DNA of 64,000 nt from JANRKB01 sp033763695. Its GTDB lineage: Bacteria; Planctomycetota; Phycisphaerae; Phycisphaerales; UBA1924. The notes beneath the pieces are model-generated. The model was given only the letters and a program-made list of their open reading frames with translations, did no database searches and was not told the DNA's origin. Shown here one piece after another: positions 1 to 9,254 of this stretch. Position 1 is the first letter of the stretch. Every line of letters begins with the position of its first letter. The position numbers and the translations under genes were made by a program. The DNA is taken from assembly GCA_033763695.1 (NCBI GenBank), contig JANRKB010000010.1:1-64000 (forward strand), in the 5' to 3' direction.

Positions 1-561
1 CAGGGCACCTTCATAGTCACCTCGGCACAGGAGTGGGCCCGCAAGTCCGCCGCCGTGGCGTGCGGAGCCGAATCGCTGGTCGCCGAAGTAGTTCAGAAAT
101 ACCGCACGTCCGGGCTGTGCGGGATCGACGACCCGCCGAAGTGATTGGTTGAGGCGTTGGTTGGCTTCGCGGCTCAGGTCGCGAACAACGATGGTGAAGG
201 CGTTGCGGTCGATGATGGAAGCATCGACTTCCTCCGCAGCCCAGCCGACCAACGCCGCGCTCCAGCCCGGTCCGCTCAGCGACGGTCCGCCGTTGCTGGG
301 CACGTTCTTGACGTTTGCGCTCACGAACTGCGTTGTAACTGCGTGTTTGTCCTTGAGGCCAGCGTGAACCACCTCGCCGCCGCGCAGCCGGAGTGCCTTT
401 GCAAGCCGCTGCGTTGCCTCGGGCGTGGTCAACGACGTCTTGCGAAGCTCAAACACCGCGTGCGGCGTGGCATCGGTGCGGCCCGGCGCGAGTGACGAAC
501 GCCATGCGGCGTGAGGAAGCTCGTCAACCACAAAATCCTCGGGCACGCGGCGGATCGTCAT
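1..561 (-). CDS. truD: tRNA pseudouridine synthase D, N-terminal part (gene runs off the window)
   Basis: TruD isomerises uridine 13 of certain tRNAs to pseudouridine. The reverse strand reads open from an ATG at 559-561 to the window edge (187 codons). It begins MTIRRVPEDFVVDELP and carries the family motif GLKDKHAVTTQ, whose Asp is the catalytic aspartate in this family, followed by NYFGDQRFG near the edge. The C-terminal half lies outside the window. A TACGAT box five bases upstream of the ATG suggests a leaderless message, and the start lies only 30 bp from the divergent sppA start. The family call is firm because both signature motifs are present and correctly ordered. Confidence 0.93.
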   Translation of the reverse strand, partial: MTIRRVPEDFVVDELPHAAWRSSLAPGRTDATPHAVFELRKTSLTTPEATQRLAKALRLRGGEVVHAGLKDKHAVTTQFVSANVKNVPSNGGPSLSGPGWSAALVGWAAEEVDASIIDRNAFTIVVRDLSREANQRLNQSLRRVVDPAQPGRAVFLNYFGDQRFGSARHGGGLAGPLLCRGDYEGAL

Positions 562-566
562 GGTTC

Positions 567-572
567 ATCGTA
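567..572 (-). promoter_or_regulatory. -10-like box of truD, probably leaderless
   Basis: On the reverse strand TACGAT ends 5 nt before the truD ATG, so transcription would begin at or next to the start codon. No Shine-Dalgarno sequence fits between. Inference from the pattern repeated across this window. Confidence 0.5.
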
Positions 573-579
573 TCTCGAT

Positions 580-585
580 TACACT
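580..585 (+). promoter_or_regulatory. -10-like box of sppA, probably leaderless
   Basis: TACACT lies 6 nt before the ATG at 592. It is back-to-back with the truD box (567-572), so each promoter's upstream part must lie inside the other's -10 region or coding sequence. Confidence 0.5.
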
Positions 586-591
586 CGCCTC

Positions 592-1617
592 ATGAAGACT
601 GTGGCTCACAGTGTCTTGTCGATGGCGCGATGTGTGTTGGCCTTCGTCGCGTGCGCGTGGCTTGGTGCGTGTTCTCCCGTCACGTTCAGCGTGACGCTCG
701 GCGAGGGCGATCGTCCACTGCGCGAGTCAGCGGTGCTCGCCGAGGGCGAGGGCCCGTCCAAGGTGGCGATGATCGAAGTGCAAGGCTTGATCGCCGATGC
801 GCGCGTCCCGGGGCTCTTGAGTGCGGGGGCCAATCCCGTGGATGAGGTCGTCGCACGCTTGCGCCGGGCTGAATCGGATGCTTCGGTGAAGGCCGTGCTG
901 CTTCGCATCAACTCGCCCGGCGGCACGGTGACCGGCAGCGATGTGCTGTATCGCGAGCTGCGCGAGTTCCGCGAACGCAGCGGCAAGCCGCTCGTCGTCT
1001 CGATGAGCGAGATCGCGGCCAGTGGCGGGTACTACACCGCGCTTGCCGCCGATCGCATCGTCGCCAATCCCACGACGATCACAGGCTCGATCGGCGTCAT
1101 CATTCCGACGTTCAACTTCAGCAATGGGATGAGCCGTCTGGGCATCGTCGCGCGATCGATCAAATCCGGCGAGAACAAAGACCTCGCCAACCCATTCGAG
1201 CCGATGCGCGAGGGGCAGTACGCGGTGTTGCAGACGATGGTCGACGAGTTCTACGCTCGCTTCCGCGCCTTGGTCGTCGCGCGGCGACCGATGCTCAAGC
1301 CCGAAGACGTCGCGACCGCGACCGACGGCCGCGTCTTCAGCGGCGAGCACGCCCAACGTATCGGGCTGGTTGATGAACTCGGTGGCATCCCCGAGGCATT
1401 CACCGCCGCCAAGCGGCTTGCGGGCCTCGAGCGGGCCCGCTTGGTTCAATACACCCCCGAGGGTGCGTCGCGACCTCGCACCGCCTACGCCGAATCGCCC
1501 GGGAGTCCCACGGCATCGATGAATCTGTTGCAACTCAATGTCGGTTCAGGCCTCTCAACGATGCAGTTCAACACCAGCGGCGTCTACTACATTTGGATTC
1601 CGCCGTCGGCGCTGTAG
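592..1617 (+). CDS. sppA: signal peptide peptidase SppA (S49), lipoprotein type
   Basis: Membrane-anchored serine protease of the S49 family, which degrades cleaved signal peptides. The 341-residue length and single protease domain resemble the short Bacillus-type SppA. The N-terminus has a hydrophobic stretch ending LGAC, a lipobox, so the protein is probably a lipoprotein. The expected Ser/Lys dyad is visible: Ser144 in EIAASGGYYTA and Lys196 in SGENKDLANP, 52 residues apart as in the Bacillus enzyme. I chose ATG 592 over an in-frame upstream start (511) because the signal peptide begins there and a TACACT box sits 6 nt upstream. It is divergent from truD. Confidence 0.93.
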   Translation: MKTVAHSVLSMARCVLAFVACAWLGACSPVTFSVTLGEGDRPLRESAVLAEGEGPSKVAMIEVQGLIADARVPGLLSAGANPVDEVVARLRRAESDASVKAVLLRINSPGGTVTGSDVLYRELREFRERSGKPLVVSMSEIAASGGYYTALAADRIVANPTTITGSIGVIIPTFNFSNGMSRLGIVARSIKSGENKDLANPFEPMREGQYAVLQTMVDEFYARFRALVVARRPMLKPEDVATATDGRVFSGEHAQRIGLVDELGGIPEAFTAAKRLAGLERARLVQYTPEGASRPRTAYAESPGSPTASMNLLQLNVGSGLSTMQFNTSGVYYIWIPPSAL

Positions 1618-1650
1618 ACTGCGTCGGGCGTGCCCAGCCCGGGAGATGCG

Positions 1651-2127
1651 ATGGACAAGGATCCGGACTTTCTCGTTGATCTCACGACCTGCGGCTCGGA
1701 CTTCGAAGCCCAGACGCTGGTCGAAGCCCTCAAGGCACGCGGCATTTTCGCCCAGGCTTTCACGCATGTCGGCTCGACGCTCGCGTGGGACATCGCCGTG
1801 ACCCAACCGTTCCGCGTCGCGGTACGCCGGGCCGATCTTCAGCGTGCGAAGTTTGAGATGGCCTCGCTCCGTGCGGACTCGGTCGATATCGACTGGAACG
1901 AAGTGGATGTAGGCCAGCCCGAAGCCGGCGAAACGCGACCCGTGCCCCGCAACGATCGCGCCCGTCGGCGCCGTCGCATGCAGGCGGTCGGCGTCTTCCT
2001 GATGTTTCTCGCGATCCTCACGCCGATCTTCGCGCGCAGCATGCTCTCGCTGGTGATAACGGCGGTCTTCGCCCTGCTCGCGATGCTCTCGTTTCTCAGC
2101 GGTGCTGACGCGCGTCGCAGGAGCTGA
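1651..2127 (+). CDS. small membrane protein with DUF2007-like N-terminus
   Basis: Protein of 158 residues. The N-terminal 75 or so residues (DLTTCGSDFEAQTLVEALKAR, then VAVRRADLQRAKFEM near the end) look like the DUF2007 putative signal-transducing fold: a region on avoiding a named fraction of substrate is not evident, and no enzyme motif is seen. An Arg-rich stretch is followed by two hydrophobic segments at about residues 110-150, so the N-terminal domain is probably cytoplasmic with a C-terminal hairpin anchor. The start is ATG 1651, preceded by GGGAG; a GTG at 1630 is the alternative. It follows sppA by 33 bp and may be co-transcribed. Its role is unknown. Confidence 0.75.
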   Translation: MDKDPDFLVDLTTCGSDFEAQTLVEALKARGIFAQAFTHVGSTLAWDIAVTQPFRVAVRRADLQRAKFEMASLRADSVDIDWNEVDVGQPEAGETRPVPRNDRARRRRRMQAVGVFLMFLAILTPIFARSMLSLVITAVFALLAMLSFLSGADARRRS

Positions 2128-2133
2128 CCGCGT

Positions 2134-3252
2134 TCAGCGCGGCTCGCCCATCGTGGTCGCATAGACCTTCAGGATTGCTGCCCCCGCGTGCACCTGCACG
2201 AGCGGCTCGGGGTCTTCAAGCAGCAGAACAAGCTTCTCCAGATGTTCGCTGCGCCCTGTGAGGCCGTAGGTGATCGCGGCCTGCGCACGCACGGCGGGCG
2301 TGGGATTCATGCGATATTCATCAGCGATGAATCCGCCGCGCGTCTCGCCCATCTTTGCCAGCGAGCCCGCGATGCCGAGCCGCACTTCCGCCGGGTACGT
2401 CTGACCTTGGCGATTGCGATACTCCGACATGCTGATGAGCTGGCTGATCGAGCCGCGATCGCGCAGCTCGCCGAGCACCTGGACCGCGAGTGCCGCGGAC
2501 TCGAGCTCCTCAGGAGTCGCGGGGAACAGCGCGGCACGCACCCCCTCGATGTATCCAGTCTCGCCGAGCTTCACCATCGCTTCCGCGATCTGCAGTTGCA
2601 GCTTGTTCCGCTCCGATGCAGACGCAAGCGGGAGGCTCTGGCGTGCCGCATCCTTGAGCAGCGGCACCGCCGAGCGATCACCCAGCTCTCCCAAAAGAAA
2701 CGCCGCGTGCCCGCGTAGGTTGATGTTCGTTCCCGTCATGAGCAGGTCGGCGAGCGGCGAGCGATCAGTGTCGCGGCCGCAGCGATTCAACGCGTAGATC
2801 GCCGCGCTGCGCACATACATCGACGGGTCGGTCGCCAGTGGCACGCACTTCCCGGTCATGTCCGTCATCTGCTGGCGTCCGACCAGCATCAACGCGACGG
2901 CACGCACGCCTTCGTTGTTGTCCAGCAGCCCAGCGCCGATCACGCCGCGTAGGCGATTCGCCGCGCCGCCCGCGGCTTCAACGGCATTCGCACGGATCTG
3001 CGCGTCGTTGCTCTTGCTCAGGTCCTCGATCCGTTGCACCGCGGCCTCGCGGACCTGCGACAGTCGTTCCGGCGTCGGCAACGCCGGCTGGGCAGCATTC
3101 TGCGCGGTTGGCCTCGAAACCGGCGCAGGCCGCGCGGCTTTGCTCGTCGGTGTTGGCGTGCTGCCGCAGCCGGCGAGCGCGCCAAGGCCCGCAAGTGGCA
3201 GGAGCGAGAGCGTCAAGAGTGCAAGCGGCTGAGGGCGGCGGGGCGTTCGCAT
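2134..3252 (-). CDS. HEAT-repeat lipoprotein
   Basis: Exported protein of 372 residues. The N-terminus has a hydrophobic signal ending LAGC with Cys29 as the likely lipidated residue. The rest is built of repeating helical units with alternating Ala/Leu patterns, such as IRANAVEAAG, VRAVALMLVG, VRSAAIYALNRCG and LRGHAAFLLGELGD, typical of HEAT/PBS-lyase-like repeats. Such repeats form protein-binding solenoids; no catalytic motif is present. The ATG at 3252 is preceded on its strand by GGAG. It converges on the 1651-2127 gene with a 6 bp gap. The partner and exact role are unknown. Confidence 0.8.
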   Translation of the reverse strand: MRTPRRPQPLALLTLSLLPLAGLGALAGCGSTPTPTSKAARPAPVSRPTAQNAAQPALPTPERLSQVREAAVQRIEDLSKSNDAQIRANAVEAAGGAANRLRGVIGAGLLDNNEGVRAVALMLVGRQQMTDMTGKCVPLATDPSMYVRSAAIYALNRCGRDTDRSPLADLLMTGTNINLRGHAAFLLGELGDRSAVPLLKDAARQSLPLASASERNKLQLQIAEAMVKLGETGYIEGVRAALFPATPEELESAALAVQVLGELRDRGSISQLISMSEYRNRQGQTYPAEVRLGIAGSLAKMGETRGGFIADEYRMNPTPAVRAQAAITYGLTGRSEHLEKLVLLLEDPEPLVQVHAGAAILKVYATTMGEPR

Positions 3253-3346
3253 GAGGCGTGGTCTCCGTCAGAGCCAAAGTCCGGAGCCGAACTCCGAAGT
3301 GCACACGATACGTCCAATCGCTCGATCATGTTCTGGACCCGCGGCG

Positions 3347-4144
3347 CTAAAGGCGGCGGTCGCGCCACGCGGGGAAGCGATCGCGCCACGCACGCAGCGT
3401 CGCGACGTCCATCGTTCCACTGAGGACTTGTTCACGACCATCCGCCTCGGCAAGAACCTCGCCCAGCGGCGAGATGATCATGCTCCCGCCGTGATACGAG
3501 AGCGAGGGGTCTTTGCCGCAGCGGTTGACGGCGAGCACAAAGGCCTGATTCTCAATCGCACGCGCGATGCACAGCGTGCGGAAATGAAACGCGCGTACGT
3601 CAGGCCAGTTCGCGATCACCGTGAACAACTCAGCGCCTTGGCGAAGTCCCTCGCGATAAAGCTCAGGGAACCGCAGGTCGTAACAGATGGTGGGGCAGAG
3701 CACGAGGGTGTCGTCGCCCGCGCCGAGACGCGTGGTCGCGACCCGCATGCCGCTGACAAACAGGTCGCTCTCCCGCGAGACTCCGGGCGTGCCCAGCGAG
3801 AAGGGATGCACCTTGTCGTACTCGCAGACCAGCGTTCCGTCTGGCCCAATCACGCTGCACCTGTTGCGTCCGCGCGGCGCTGCATCCGCGGCGTCGAGAA
3901 CACTTCGGCTGCCGACGAGCCAAACGCCGCGCTGCGACGCTTGGGTTTGGAGGAACGCGAGTGTCGTGCCGTCGGTGTCGGCGGTGCGCTCGAGCCGGAA
4001 CGAAAAGCCGGTGTCGAACATTTCCGGCAGCACGACGAGATCGCCGCGGCCGACCTCGGCGTCATCGAGCATTGCCGCAACGCGACGGCGGTTGGCGTCG
4101 CGATCCTCCCAGACGCAATCAAGTTGGACCAGGTGAACACGCAT
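3347..4144 (-). CDS. carbon-nitrogen hydrolase, omega-amidase (YafV/Nit2-like)
   Basis: Nitrilase-superfamily amidase of 265 residues. The catalytic triad is visible: Glu41 (VVLPEMFDTG), Lys111 (YDKVHPF) and Cys154 (PTICYDLRFPELYR). The CYDLRFPELYR block matches omega-amidases, which hydrolyse alpha-ketoglutaramate and alpha-ketosuccinamate formed by transaminases; that substrate is inferred from the family. I chose ATG 4144 (MRVHLVQLD) over an in-frame ATG at 4168 because a TACCAT box lies 6 nt upstream of it and homologues start at the first beta strand. It is divergent from mqnD, 41 bp away. Confidence 0.88.
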   Translation of the reverse strand: MRVHLVQLDCVWEDRDANRRRVAAMLDDAEVGRGDLVVLPEMFDTGFSFRLERTADTDGTTLAFLQTQASQRGVWLVGSRSVLDAADAAPRGRNRCSVIGPDGTLVCEYDKVHPFSLGTPGVSRESDLFVSGMRVATTRLGAGDDTLVLCPTICYDLRFPELYREGLRQGAELFTVIANWPDVRAFHFRTLCIARAIENQAFVLAVNRCGKDPSLSYHGGSMIISPLGEVLAEADGREQVLSGTMDVATLRAWRDRFPAWRDRRL

Positions 4145-4150
4145 GAGCGG

Positions 4151-4156
4151 ATGGTA
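4151..4156 (-). promoter_or_regulatory. -10-like box of the omega-amidase gene, probably leaderless
   Basis: The reverse strand reads TACCAT ending 6 nt before the ATG at 4144. It is back-to-back with the mqnD box at 4174-4179. Confidence 0.45.
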
Positions 4157-4173
4157 CCGACTCGGCATGGTCC

Positions 4174-4179
4174 TACGCT
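4174..4179 (+). promoter_or_regulatory. -10-like box of mqnD, probably leaderless
   Basis: TACGCT lies 6 nt before the ATG at 4186. No Shine-Dalgarno sequence is present in the short gap. Confidence 0.45.
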
Positions 4180-4185
4180 CCGGTT

Positions 4186-5160
4186 ATGCCCGATTCTCGC
4201 CCTGTTCTGACGCTTGCGCACTCGCCCGACCCGGACGACGCGTTTATGTGGTGGCCGATCACGGGCAAGATCACCCCGACGGGCGAGCAGGTCGCCCCGC
4301 CGTGCCTGGACACCGGGCGGTTCCGCTTTCAAGCGCTCCCAGCCGATATCGAAGTGCTCAACCGCCGCGCGATCGCGACGGCGGACCTCGACATCACTGC
4401 CCTCTCGTTCCGCTGCTGGGCAGACGTGCAGGATACCTATGCGCTCACCCGCTGCGGCTCATCCTTTGGCGACGGCTTTGGACCCAAAGTCATTTGCAAG
4501 AGCACTCCAACCGCGCGCGGCGTGCCCGCGCTGACGCTCGAGCAACTGCGCGACCCGCGCACACGCATTGCGATCCCCGGGACGCGCACAACGGCGTTCT
4601 TGCTTCTCAACATGCTTCTTGGTCCGTCGGCGGCGGCGGATCCGCGCTCCGCGGCACGATTCATCGAGATGCCGTTTCACCACGTCATTCCGGCGGTGGT
4701 CGATGGTCGTGCCGACGCTGGCCTTGTCATTCACGAAGGGCAACTCACGTTCGTGGATGCCGGACTAGCGATGCTCGCCGATGTCGGCGTGTGGTGGAAG
4801 CAGGAGACCGGTCTGCCCCTGCCGCTGGGGTGCAACGCGATTCGTCGCGATCTCGATGCACGCTTCGGCAGCGGAACATGCGCGGAGATCGGGCGACTGC
4901 TGCATGCATCGGTGCTTTACGCCCTCGAACACCGCGACGAGTCGGTTGCATACACGCTGCCGTTCGCGCTCGCAAACACCGCGGCGTCGGGCGATGGCTC
5001 CAGCCCCGATCTCGCCCGCATCAACCGCTACATCGACATGTACGTGAGCGCATGGACGGTTGATATGGGTGACGCGGGCATTGACGCGGTGCGCCGCGTG
5101 CTGAACGCGGGCGCCGCGGCGGGGCTGTGCCCGCTGCCACGCCGCCTCGACGTGTACTAA
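4186..5160 (+). CDS. mqnD: 1,4-dihydroxy-6-naphthoate synthase (futalosine menaquinone pathway)
   Basis: MqnD converts cyclic dehypoxanthinylfutalosine to 1,4-dihydroxy-6-naphthoate in the futalosine route to menaquinone. The 324-residue protein opens with AHSPDPDDAFMWWP, the MqnD N-terminal signature, and contains ALSFRCWADVQDTYALTRCG, IAIPGTRTTA and GLVIHEGQLTF, all expected in this periplasmic-binding-protein-like fold. It is somewhat longer than typical MqnD (about 280). No other menaquinone gene is in the window, so the pathway appears scattered. A hairpin at 5186-5206 ends the transcript. Confidence 0.9.
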   Translation: MPDSRPVLTLAHSPDPDDAFMWWPITGKITPTGEQVAPPCLDTGRFRFQALPADIEVLNRRAIATADLDITALSFRCWADVQDTYALTRCGSSFGDGFGPKVICKSTPTARGVPALTLEQLRDPRTRIAIPGTRTTAFLLLNMLLGPSAAADPRSAARFIEMPFHHVIPAVVDGRADAGLVIHEGQLTFVDAGLAMLADVGVWWKQETGLPLPLGCNAIRRDLDARFGSGTCAEIGRLLHASVLYALEHRDESVAYTLPFALANTAASGDGSSPDLARINRYIDMYVSAWTVDMGDAGIDAVRRVLNAGAAAGLCPLPRRLDVY

Positions 5161-5185
5161 CGAGCGGCCGCTCTCGCAAATGAAA

Positions 5186-5206
5186 ACGCCCCGCATCGCG
5201 GGGCGT
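5186..5206. terminator. bidirectional terminator between mqnD and recA
   Basis: Perfect hairpin ACGCCCCGC-atc-GCGGGGCGT lies between the convergent stops of mqnD and recA. It has an A-run on the left and no T-run on the right, so it should work best for recA reading leftward. Confidence 0.7.
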
Positions 5207-5239
5207 GAGTCGAACACTCCATGGGCATGAAACGCGTCG

Positions 5240-6394
<1,155 letters not shown>

Positions 6395-6589
6395 ATGAAC
6401 CGACCTTTCTCCCTCAGCCCGTTGCCGGTGAGGGGTTGCCGACGATGGCCGCCGGACGGATGGTGCTGGGCAAGCCAGGCACCCCGAAGGCGGGTCGTCG
6501 AACGCCGTCGCGATCTCTGTTCGCGGGATCCTTCCCGCGATTGGACCAGAGTTCCGGGGGCGGCGACGGACGCGGGCCCGGACGGGTCC

Positions 6590-6617
6590 ATTGTACCAAG
6601 ACCCAAACAAAGTGCAA
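6590..6617 (-). promoter_or_regulatory. sigma70-type promoter of recA
   Basis: On the reverse strand TTGCAC (6617-6612), a 16 bp spacer and TACAAT (6595-6590) form a good housekeeping promoter. Transcription would start near 6583, leaving a leader of about 190 nt before the recA ATG. I found no convincing LexA palindrome in or near it. Confidence 0.6.
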
Positions 6618-6838
6618 GGCCACGCGTCCTGATTTCGTTTGGATGCTCAGATTGCGATAACTCTCGCTCCCACAGCCAGATGCGTTGTGGACTCTTGTTC
6701 GGGTCGAGCCACATCACCCTGATTTTGACCCACTCTGACCGCGACATTGCACGAAAGAAATCGATGTCGCCGATCATCACGCCGTTGCGTTCTCGTTCTG
6801 CACCGGTGCCGCGTTCGGCGCGGCAGGAGTCTGTCTTC

Positions 6839-7546
6839 ATGAGCACTCGGCGTATCGCGGCCCTCGGATTGTTCAGCGGCATCTGCCTCGCCACCATCGC
6901 CGGCGCGTTTGCACAGCCCGCGGCCACCAGCGGCGCAGACAAGCCCGACGCACCCAAACCCGCACTCGCACCCGATCAACTCGCGCCCGAGGCGTTGATG
7001 CGCAAGATCGAGGAGCAGTCGCGCCCCGTCGCCGCCCACAACGCGCTCAGTGCGTTCGATGGCACATGGACCACTGAGTACACGATCTTCCTGGGTGCGA
7101 CCAAGCCGATCACCAGCCGCGGCTCGAGCACCCACGCGTGGATTCTCGGCAAACGCTTCATGCAGGTCGGGACCAAGATCGGCGATGTCGCGGGCGTGAA
7201 CAGCGAGTCGCTCTCGCTCTACGGCTACGACACACGCGTCGCCAAGTACACGCTCACCAGCGTCGACACCTTCGGGACCTACGGCATCTTTGCCCAAGGT
7301 GATTACGACGCCGCCACCAAGACGCTCACGCTCGTCGGCACCGACGACGAGAGTGGCCGCCCCATGGACTTCAAGTGGGTCGTGAAGTTCGAGTCCGCCG
7401 ATCGCATCGTTCAGCAGGTGCTGCTCAGTCTGCCCGACGACTCGGCCCCCGCCGAGGGACACGAAGGCGGTGCGGCCGCCGCCCCCGCCTCCAAGGAACC
7501 CGAGTGGTTCAAGATGAGCGAGACAATCTACACCCGCCAGAAGTGA
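6839..7546 (+). CDS. exported DUF1579-family protein
   Basis: Protein of 235 residues with a Sec signal peptide (hydrophobic ALGLFSGICLATIAGAFAQ, cleavage probably after AFA). The mature part contains the DUF1579 pattern: AFDGTWTTEY, a middle AWILGKRFMQV, LYGYDTRVAKYTL and a final FKMSETIYTRQ. This is a beta-barrel-like domain of unknown function that is common in planctomycetes. ATG 6839 was chosen because AGGAGT lies nine bases upstream and the signal peptide begins there. The stretch between recA and this gene (6395-6838) holds the recA promoter and leader, and otherwise no gene. Confidence 0.8.
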   Translation: MSTRRIAALGLFSGICLATIAGAFAQPAATSGADKPDAPKPALAPDQLAPEALMRKIEEQSRPVAAHNALSAFDGTWTTEYTIFLGATKPITSRGSSTHAWILGKRFMQVGTKIGDVAGVNSESLSLYGYDTRVAKYTLTSVDTFGTYGIFAQGDYDAATKTLTLVGTDDESGRPMDFKWVVKFESADRIVQQVLLSLPDDSAPAEGHEGGAAAAPASKEPEWFKMSETIYTRQK

Positions 7547-7566
7547 GCCAGCTCAGCCGTGTTCAT

Positions 7567-7572
7567 TACACT
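7567..7572 (+). promoter_or_regulatory. -10-like box, probably leaderless
   Basis: TACACT lies 6 nt before the ATG at 7579, 15 bp after the preceding stop. Confidence 0.45.
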
Positions 7573-7578
7573 CGCGGC

Positions 7579-8322
7579 ATGATGAAGTGCGGATCTTGTC
7601 AGCAGCAGATTGCCGAGGCCGACATCAACATCGGTCTTGGTGTCGCGATGTGCCGTGCCTGTGAGCGTCTGTGGAAGCTCTCCGATCTTGCCACGCCGAT
7701 CGAACTTCAGGGCACGGTCGATGCGCTCGAGCGCGTGAAAGAAGCGCCCGCGGGCTGCATCGAAAGCGACGACGGCGTCGAGCGTTCAGTGACCGTTCCC
7801 TTCAATCGCAAGGCAATCGGGATCGGGATGCTCTGCTTCGGCTTTCTCTGGGACGCATTTGTGTGCGCGTTTCTCTTCATGGCGATGACGAAGGGTGGTC
7901 ATCCGAACGTCGTCGTATCGCCTGCCCCTGAGATCGCACCCGCTGGCGGAGCGTCATCGTCAACGCAGATTCCTCTTTGGGCGGCCATGATGCCGTTCTT
8001 TCTTTCGGGCACGATCATTCCGCTCATCGGCGTCATCATGGCGTTTGGCCAAACCCGCGTCGTGCGTCGCGGCGACGATGCCCGAGTCGAGTCGGGGCTC
8101 GGCGCGCTGCGCTGGACGCGCCGCTTCAACGCTGGCACGGTTCGCGAGATCAAGCTTGGGCAGACGACGTGGCAGGAGAACGGCCGCTTGTTGCCGGTGG
8201 TTGTGATTCACGCCGATCGCGAGATTCGTCTTGGCTCTCGCCTGACCAATGAACAGCGAGCGTGGCTGTTGCGGGTGCTCGAACGCATGTTCCCGACGCC
8301 GTCACAGACGTCGATGCCGTAA
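7579..8322 (+). CDS. membrane protein with N-terminal zinc finger, paralogue 1
   Basis: Protein of 247 residues. It begins with a Cys4-type motif (CGSCQQQ, then CRACERLW) that should bind zinc. Two hydrophobic segments follow, around residues 78-98 (IGMLCFGFLWDAFVCAFLFM) and 135-155. A C-terminal soluble part (RVVRRGDDARVESGLGALRWTRRF and later IREIKLG-like strands) looks like a small beta domain. It shares layout and sequence blocks with the next gene (8469-9164): the same finger, DDGVE block, two membrane segments and R/V-rich C-terminal domain. They are probably tandem duplicates. ATG 7579 is followed at once by a second ATG. The function is unknown. Confidence 0.7.
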   Translation: MMKCGSCQQQIAEADINIGLGVAMCRACERLWKLSDLATPIELQGTVDALERVKEAPAGCIESDDGVERSVTVPFNRKAIGIGMLCFGFLWDAFVCAFLFMAMTKGGHPNVVVSPAPEIAPAGGASSSTQIPLWAAMMPFFLSGTIIPLIGVIMAFGQTRVVRRGDDARVESGLGALRWTRRFNAGTVREIKLGQTTWQENGRLLPVVVIHADREIRLGSRLTNEQRAWLLRVLERMFPTPSQTSMP

Positions 8323-8455
8323 TCGCTCATGTTGAATCTTCGAAGTCTTGTCCCGCTTCCCGCCGTGTCACGAGGACACCATGATTGAGCGAGCAAGAGG
8401 CTGATAACGCTTCCCGCGGCACTGACGTGTGATTGTCGCGCAAACCTCCATGTTG

Positions 8456-8461
8456 TACGCT
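8456..8461 (+). promoter_or_regulatory. -10-like box, probably leaderless
   Basis: TACGCT lies 7 nt before the ATG at 8469. Confidence 0.4.
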
Positions 8462-8468
8462 GCCGCGC

Positions 8469-9164
8469 ATGCCATCAGAAACCATGCCCACCGTCAACTG
8501 CGAGGAGTGCGGCAAGCCCATTCCGACCGCGGACTTCGACATCGCCGGCGGATATGCGCATTGCCGCGCGTGCGACTTTCACACGCCGATACCCGCGGCC
8601 ACCGAAGTGGAGTTCGCTGGTGCGGATGCGGACACGCCCGCGGGGTGCTGGTGGCGTGACGATGGCGTGGAGCAGCAGGCAGGCGCGGTCATGCGACGAC
8701 CGATCGGCGTCTTTCTGATGCTCTTCGGCTCCATCTTCGGCGGTGTGCCGCTCACGCTCTTCCTGCTCGGTGTCAAGGTGGGCAAGCGACGCGTCTCGGG
8801 CAGCACCGGCGCACCGATGGATTGGTCGGTCGCGGCCATTTTCACCGCAGTTGGTTCAGCGATGCTGGTCGCCGGGGTTGTGCTCGTCTTGGGCAGCGTT
8901 CGTGTGACGATCCGCGACGGGGCTGCCCGCGTCGTCTCGGGGCTTTGGCCGTTCCGCCTCGTGAAGTCCTTCAACGTCGCCGATGTGCGTGACGTTTCGA
9001 TCGTCGACAGCGGTGCACGCAGCAACAACCAGGTCATGTACGCCGTTGGCGTCCATGCCAAGAAGCTCATCAAGTTCGGCGTTGCAATCCGCGATGACCG
9101 GCGCAAGTGGCTCGCGGCGACGCTCAAGAAGCGATTTGCCTCGACGGCGCGTTCTCGCCGCTGA
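8469..9164 (+). CDS. membrane protein with N-terminal zinc finger, paralogue 2
   Basis: Protein of 231 residues with the same architecture as its upstream neighbour: CEECGKPIPTADFDI and CRACDFHTP (putative zinc finger), the WWRDDGVEQQ linker, two hydrophobic segments (GVFLMLFGSIFGGVPLTLFL and a VAGVVLVLG region), and a C-terminal beta-type region ending in basic residues. The stretch ADINIGLGVAMCRAC in paralogue 1 corresponds to ADFDIAGGYAHCRAC here. ATG 8469 fits the TACGCT box; an in-frame GTG at 8433 lacks support, and ATG 8484 is an alternative. No enzymatic motif is seen. The function is unknown. Confidence 0.7.
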   Translation: MPSETMPTVNCEECGKPIPTADFDIAGGYAHCRACDFHTPIPAATEVEFAGADADTPAGCWWRDDGVEQQAGAVMRRPIGVFLMLFGSIFGGVPLTLFLLGVKVGKRRVSGSTGAPMDWSVAAIFTAVGSAMLVAGVVLVLGSVRVTIRDGAARVVSGLWPFRLVKSFNVADVRDVSIVDSGARSNNQVMYAVGVHAKKLIKFGVAIRDDRRKWLAATLKKRFASTARSRR

Positions 9165-9254
9165 CTGCCGCGCATTCGATGACTCGCTGGCGTTCCAGCG
9201 TGTTTCACGCGAGCGTGCAACCGCCAACGAAGCCTTCCTACGCTCCCGCCGCCG

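Noticed and set aside
6499..6523. CGAAC...GTTCG upstream of recA as a LexA box
   Set aside because: The half-sites are 15 bp apart instead of the 4 bp of the Bacillus-type box, so it is not a convincing operator.
6395..6610. An N-terminal extension of RecA to an ATG at 6610
   Set aside because: The extra 72 residues do not look like RecA, and the promoter lies inside the stretch, just downstream of that ATG.
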